Positions 61,757 through 64,000 of a stretch of DNA of 64,000 nucleotides are shown here, in pieces. Each line of letters begins with the position of its first letter. Positions within the stretch are counted from its first letter, which is position 1. This DNA is from Salinivirgaceae bacterium (GTDB lineage Bacteria > Bacteroidota > Bacteroidia > Bacteroidales > SZUA-534), in contig JAGCNL010000051.1 in the NCBI GenBank assembly GCA_017645945.1, forward strand, positions 85,315 through 149,314, written 5' to 3'. Under the pieces are notes generated by a model that was given only the letters and a program-made list of their open reading frames with translations, did not search any database and had not been told where the DNA came from. Made by a program: the position numbers and the translations under genes.

Positions 61757-61851
61757 TTCACATTTTATGTACGTCTTTTTGGCAAAACTTCACATTTTAT
61801 GTACGACTTTTTGTAAAATCTTCACATTTTATGTACGAGTTTTTGTTTTTG
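61757..61851 (+). repeat. Three tandem 32-bp direct repeats
   Basis: The unit begins TTCACATTTTATGTACG, with copies at 61757, 61789 and 61821 at an exact 32-bp period. The first 17 bp are identical in all three; the second part (for example ACTTTTTGTAAAATC) varies. They are contiguous, with no spacers, and lie upstream of the AlbA_2 gene on its 5' side and about 60 bp before the adhesin promoter. Confidence 0.85.
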
Positions 61852-61909
61852 TCGCTAACCAAAAGAATCCAAAATTCATCCAAAAACAAGAATTGGGTTT
61901 TAGTTAAGG

Positions 61910-61941
61910 TTTGTTTGGTTAGAACCCAACCGCTACTTTTG
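61910..61941 (+). promoter_or_regulatory. Promoter of the right-edge surface protein gene
   Basis: TTTG (61910-61913), a 20-bp spacer and TACTTTTG (61934-61941) match the Bacteroidota consensus exactly. The ATG lies 95 bp downstream, leaving an untranslated leader of about 90 bases. Confidence 0.8.
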
Positions 61942-62036
61942 CCGTGTTTCCGTACAAAATGGCTCATTACGTAAAAATTACACGCCTAATGACAAATAAA
62001 ATTACTTAATTGGCAATTGGTTTATAAAGCAACGAG

Positions 62037-64000
62037 ATGGGCAGACGAATAATCATAATATTCACTTTGCTGACAATGCACATTGTGGCATTAGCCCAAT
62101 CTTTGCCTTTTCCTGTTGAAAATCTTCAACTGTGGCTGCGAGCAGACAGTGTGGAATTGACTGATAGCAAGGTCTCAAGATGGTTCGATTTAAGCCCCAA
62201 CAAGTATGAGATTGTGCAGACGGACTCGGCGGCAATGCCGGCATACAATGGAGGATTCTCTGTAGTCTTCAACGGTACGACATCATTCCTTACAGGCGGC
62301 GACATTCTAGATCTCGGAACAGACAGCTGGACATGGTTCGTAGTGGGGCAGTACAGCAACCCGAACAATCAAATAAACTTCTCACCAACATTTGTCAGCA
62401 AGTATGACAGAGGCATCAACTGGGGAACTCCGATGTATATGTTGGGCCAGTATATTTCTGAACTTTATTGGAAAAACGGCAACAGCAACGGAGCGCAGAT
62501 CGTCCCCCAGAGCCGGTCCATTAGCGACAGTGCCGGATTCCGAATTTTCACATACGAACTGAGAGACAGAATTGAAGACTACGCGCACGACCGCGCCTAT
62601 CTGGACAATACACTTATTGACGACGTCCAAAGCTCGCCCATCAATTATGCCTTCAACTCAACTTGCCCGTTTAAAATCGGTCACACTTATGTTACGACCG
62701 CCAATTCAAAAGGGACTTTTCTGAACGGCCAGATTGCCGAAATCATTGCCTTCAACACCGTTGACAGCATACTGAGGAAACAGGTTTATAACTACTTATA
62801 CAACAAATACGCTATGGCATCCGTCAGCCTCGGACTCGACATCCACTGCTACGGCTTCGCTGACACAGTCATCACCACAGCATACAACCCGAACTTTGTG
62901 TCATACCTCTGGAGCACAGGCGAGACCGACTCTGTTATTCATGTCAGCGAGTCGGGGAAGTACTGGGTGACCGTCACCAACGCCTTCGGACTGGAGAGCA
63001 GCGACACCATCAACGTCTTCTGCCCCGAACCAGTGCAGCTCCGCGACACCACGATCTGTGCGGGTGACGCCATAACCTGGAACACCGAACTCGACGGACC
63101 GTACACCTATCTATGGAGTGACGGTTCAACGGAAAGCTCAATAGAAATCACAGCCGAGGGCGAGTACTATGTAACCATTACCGACACACTCGGATTCTCT
63201 TGGCAAAGCGACACCGTAACGGTTGAAGTTGACGACTATCCGCTCACCACATTCTTTGCCAGCGAGGCTGCCGGCCACACCATCGTCACCGCGCTCTGCA
63301 GCGGCAACGCTTTGGGGCTGGCAACCAACGCGGATGTCACCGCTTCATACCAGTGGAACACTGGCGCATCGTCGGCCCGCATCGCACTGACACAGTCGGG
63401 CGACTATACGCTCGTATCAGCCAACGCCCGAAGCTGCAAGGCCACCAACACCGCCCATGTAACCGTCAAGGGTGAGGCTCCGCAAATCAGTTATGATGTC
63501 AGCGGGTTCTGTGTCGGCGATACCACCGCGTTCACGGGTCTTGCCACATCGGAGCAGGGAATAGAGTCGTACCTGTGGATTATCGACAGAGCCGACACCA
63601 TCGCATGTCAGGGGTTCAAACATTGCTTCGCGGATGCTGGCAGGCACGATGTCAAAATAGTGGTAACGTCAAACACCTCATGCCTTAGCGACAGCACATT
63701 CACAGTGAACATCAAAGAAACACCTCATGCCGACTTCATCTATACTCCCGTGTGCGCTGGAGTCCCTGTCGATCTGCTGGGCTCCAGCCGCATACCCGAC
63801 ACCTGCTCTGTGGCTCTGTATGAGTGGTCGGCCAATGGCATGGTTCTAGGCACAAACGAGAACCTTTCGTTCACCTTCGGGGAGAGTCTGCCCGTGACCT
63901 ACACGCTGACTCTTGACAACGGCTGCGCCGACGACACGACAATAAATGTCAGCGTCAGAGACGAGTACGCCGCGCCGAGGTATGTGTCGTGCGTAAGTCC
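62037..64000 (+). CDS. Large LamG/PKD surface protein, C-terminus beyond the right edge
   Basis: From the ATG at 62037 the frame stays open to the window end (654 codons). A signal peptide (MGRRIIIIFTLLTMHIVALA, then Q) precedes a LamG/concanavalin-like domain (about 25-255: VENLQLWLRADSVEL, VVFNGTTSFLTG, FLNGQIAEIIAFN). At least three Ig-like repeats of about 90 residues follow, each with W-S-T/D-G and G-x-Y-x-V-x-V (SYLWSTGETDSVIHVSESGK; TYLWSDGSTESSIEITAEGE; SYQWNTGASSARIALTQSGD). A PKD domain starts at about 480 (FCVGDTTAF, SYLWIIDRAD, DVKIVVTSN), with more repeats after it. This is the build of T9SS-exported adhesins, so a CHU_C end beyond the edge is expected but not seen. Confidence 0.85.
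   Translation, partial: MGRRIIIIFTLLTMHIVALAQSLPFPVENLQLWLRADSVELTDSKVSRWFDLSPNKYEIVQTDSAAMPAYNGGFSVVFNGTTSFLTGGDILDLGTDSWTWFVVGQYSNPNNQINFSPTFVSKYDRGINWGTPMYMLGQYISELYWKNGNSNGAQIVPQSRSISDSAGFRIFTYELRDRIEDYAHDRAYLDNTLIDDVQSSPINYAFNSTCPFKIGHTYVTTANSKGTFLNGQIAEIIAFNTVDSILRKQVYNYLYNKYAMASVSLGLDIHCYGFADTVITTAYNPNFVSYLWSTGETDSVIHVSESGKYWVTVTNAFGLESSDTINVFCPEPVQLRDTTICAGDAITWNTELDGPYTYLWSDGSTESSIEITAEGEYYVTITDTLGFSWQSDTVTVEVDDYPLTTFFASEAAGHTIVTALCSGNALGLATNADVTASYQWNTGASSARIALTQSGDYTLVSANARSCKATNTAHVTVKGEAPQISYDVSGFCVGDTTAFTGLATSEQGIESYLWIIDRADTIACQGFKHCFADAGRHDVKIVVTSNTSCLSDSTFTVNIKETPHADFIYTPVCAGVPVDLLGSSRIPDTCSVALYEWSANGMVLGTNENLSFTFGESLPVTYTLTLDNGCADDTTINVSVRDEYAAPRYVSCVS

Larger units (their letters stand above)
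61579..62036. other. 458-bp intergenic region upstream of two divergent genes
   Basis: The gap holds, in order: the palindrome at 61587-61612, the palindrome at 61655-61670, three tandem 32-bp repeats at 61757-61851, and a promoter at 61910-61941 for the plus-strand surface protein. The minus-strand gene has no clear promoter here. No further frame or RNA gene is seen. Confidence 0.6.

Noticed and set aside
61757..61851. The 32-bp repeats as a CRISPR array.
   Set aside because: The copies are contiguous with no unique spacers, there are only three, and no cas gene is in the window.

Overview
The window is a piece of a Bacteroidales-type (phylum Bacteroidota) chromosome. The evidence is a complete Bacteroidota-order division/cell-wall (dcw) cluster, type IX secretion hallmarks (a giant surface protein with a CHU_C/type B sorting domain beside a PorP/SprF-family gene), M56 peptidases with C-terminal TonB domains, and promoters of the TTTG-N19/20-TAnnTTTG kind. 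murE carries the DNPR motif of meso-diaminopimelate-adding enzymes and lpxD is present, so the cell is Gram-negative with DAP-type peptidoglycan. I cannot assign a genus. No rRNA, tRNA, CRISPR array or transposase was seen.

Layout. 1-4.8 kb (minus strand): a zinc-ribbon protein cut by the left edge, a WYL regulator, a predicted outer-membrane protein, ruvB, a DUF4296 lipoprotein and a porP/sprF gene. 4.8-15.9 kb (minus): one 3,702-residue secreted protein built of PKD/Ig-like and SprB-type repeats, including a second-order repeat of about 608 residues. 16.5-26.2 kb: housekeeping genes (yidC, pth, rplY, a TIGR02757 protein, a TrmN6-type methyltransferase, a mannose-1-phosphate guanylyltransferase) and two paralogous envelope proteins. 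26.4-31.0 kb (plus): a BlaI-type repressor, two tandem near-identical M56/TonB genes and a TPR protein, probably one operon with a dyad operator in front. 31.2-47.8 kb (plus): mraZ, rsmH, ftsL, ftsI, murE, mraY, murD, ftsW, murG, murC, ftsQ, ftsA, ftsZ, then lpxD; 10-bp-spaced MraZ boxes precede mraZ. 48-60 kb: a CpsB-type phosphatase, then a convergent minus-strand surface-polysaccharide operon (LtaS-like enzyme, four glycosyltransferase-type proteins plus a DUF616 protein, acyltransferase, asparagine-synthase-like protein, methyltransferase-like protein, Wzt-type ABC ATPase). This locus is visibly more AT-rich than the core genes, and the composition change falls inside wzt. 60-64 kb: an AlbA_2/ATPase-like regulator, a 458-bp gap with palindromes and three tandem 32-bp repeats, and the start of a second large LamG/PKD surface protein that runs off the right edge.

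How the genes work together: most of the window builds the envelope. It holds peptidoglycan synthesis and septation (dcw), inner-membrane insertion (yidC), surface polysaccharide synthesis and export, and T9SS-exported adhesins. Gaps between otherwise tightly packed genes repeatedly hold short degenerate repeats of a few related families, often directly before start codons; these are the least explained sequences here.
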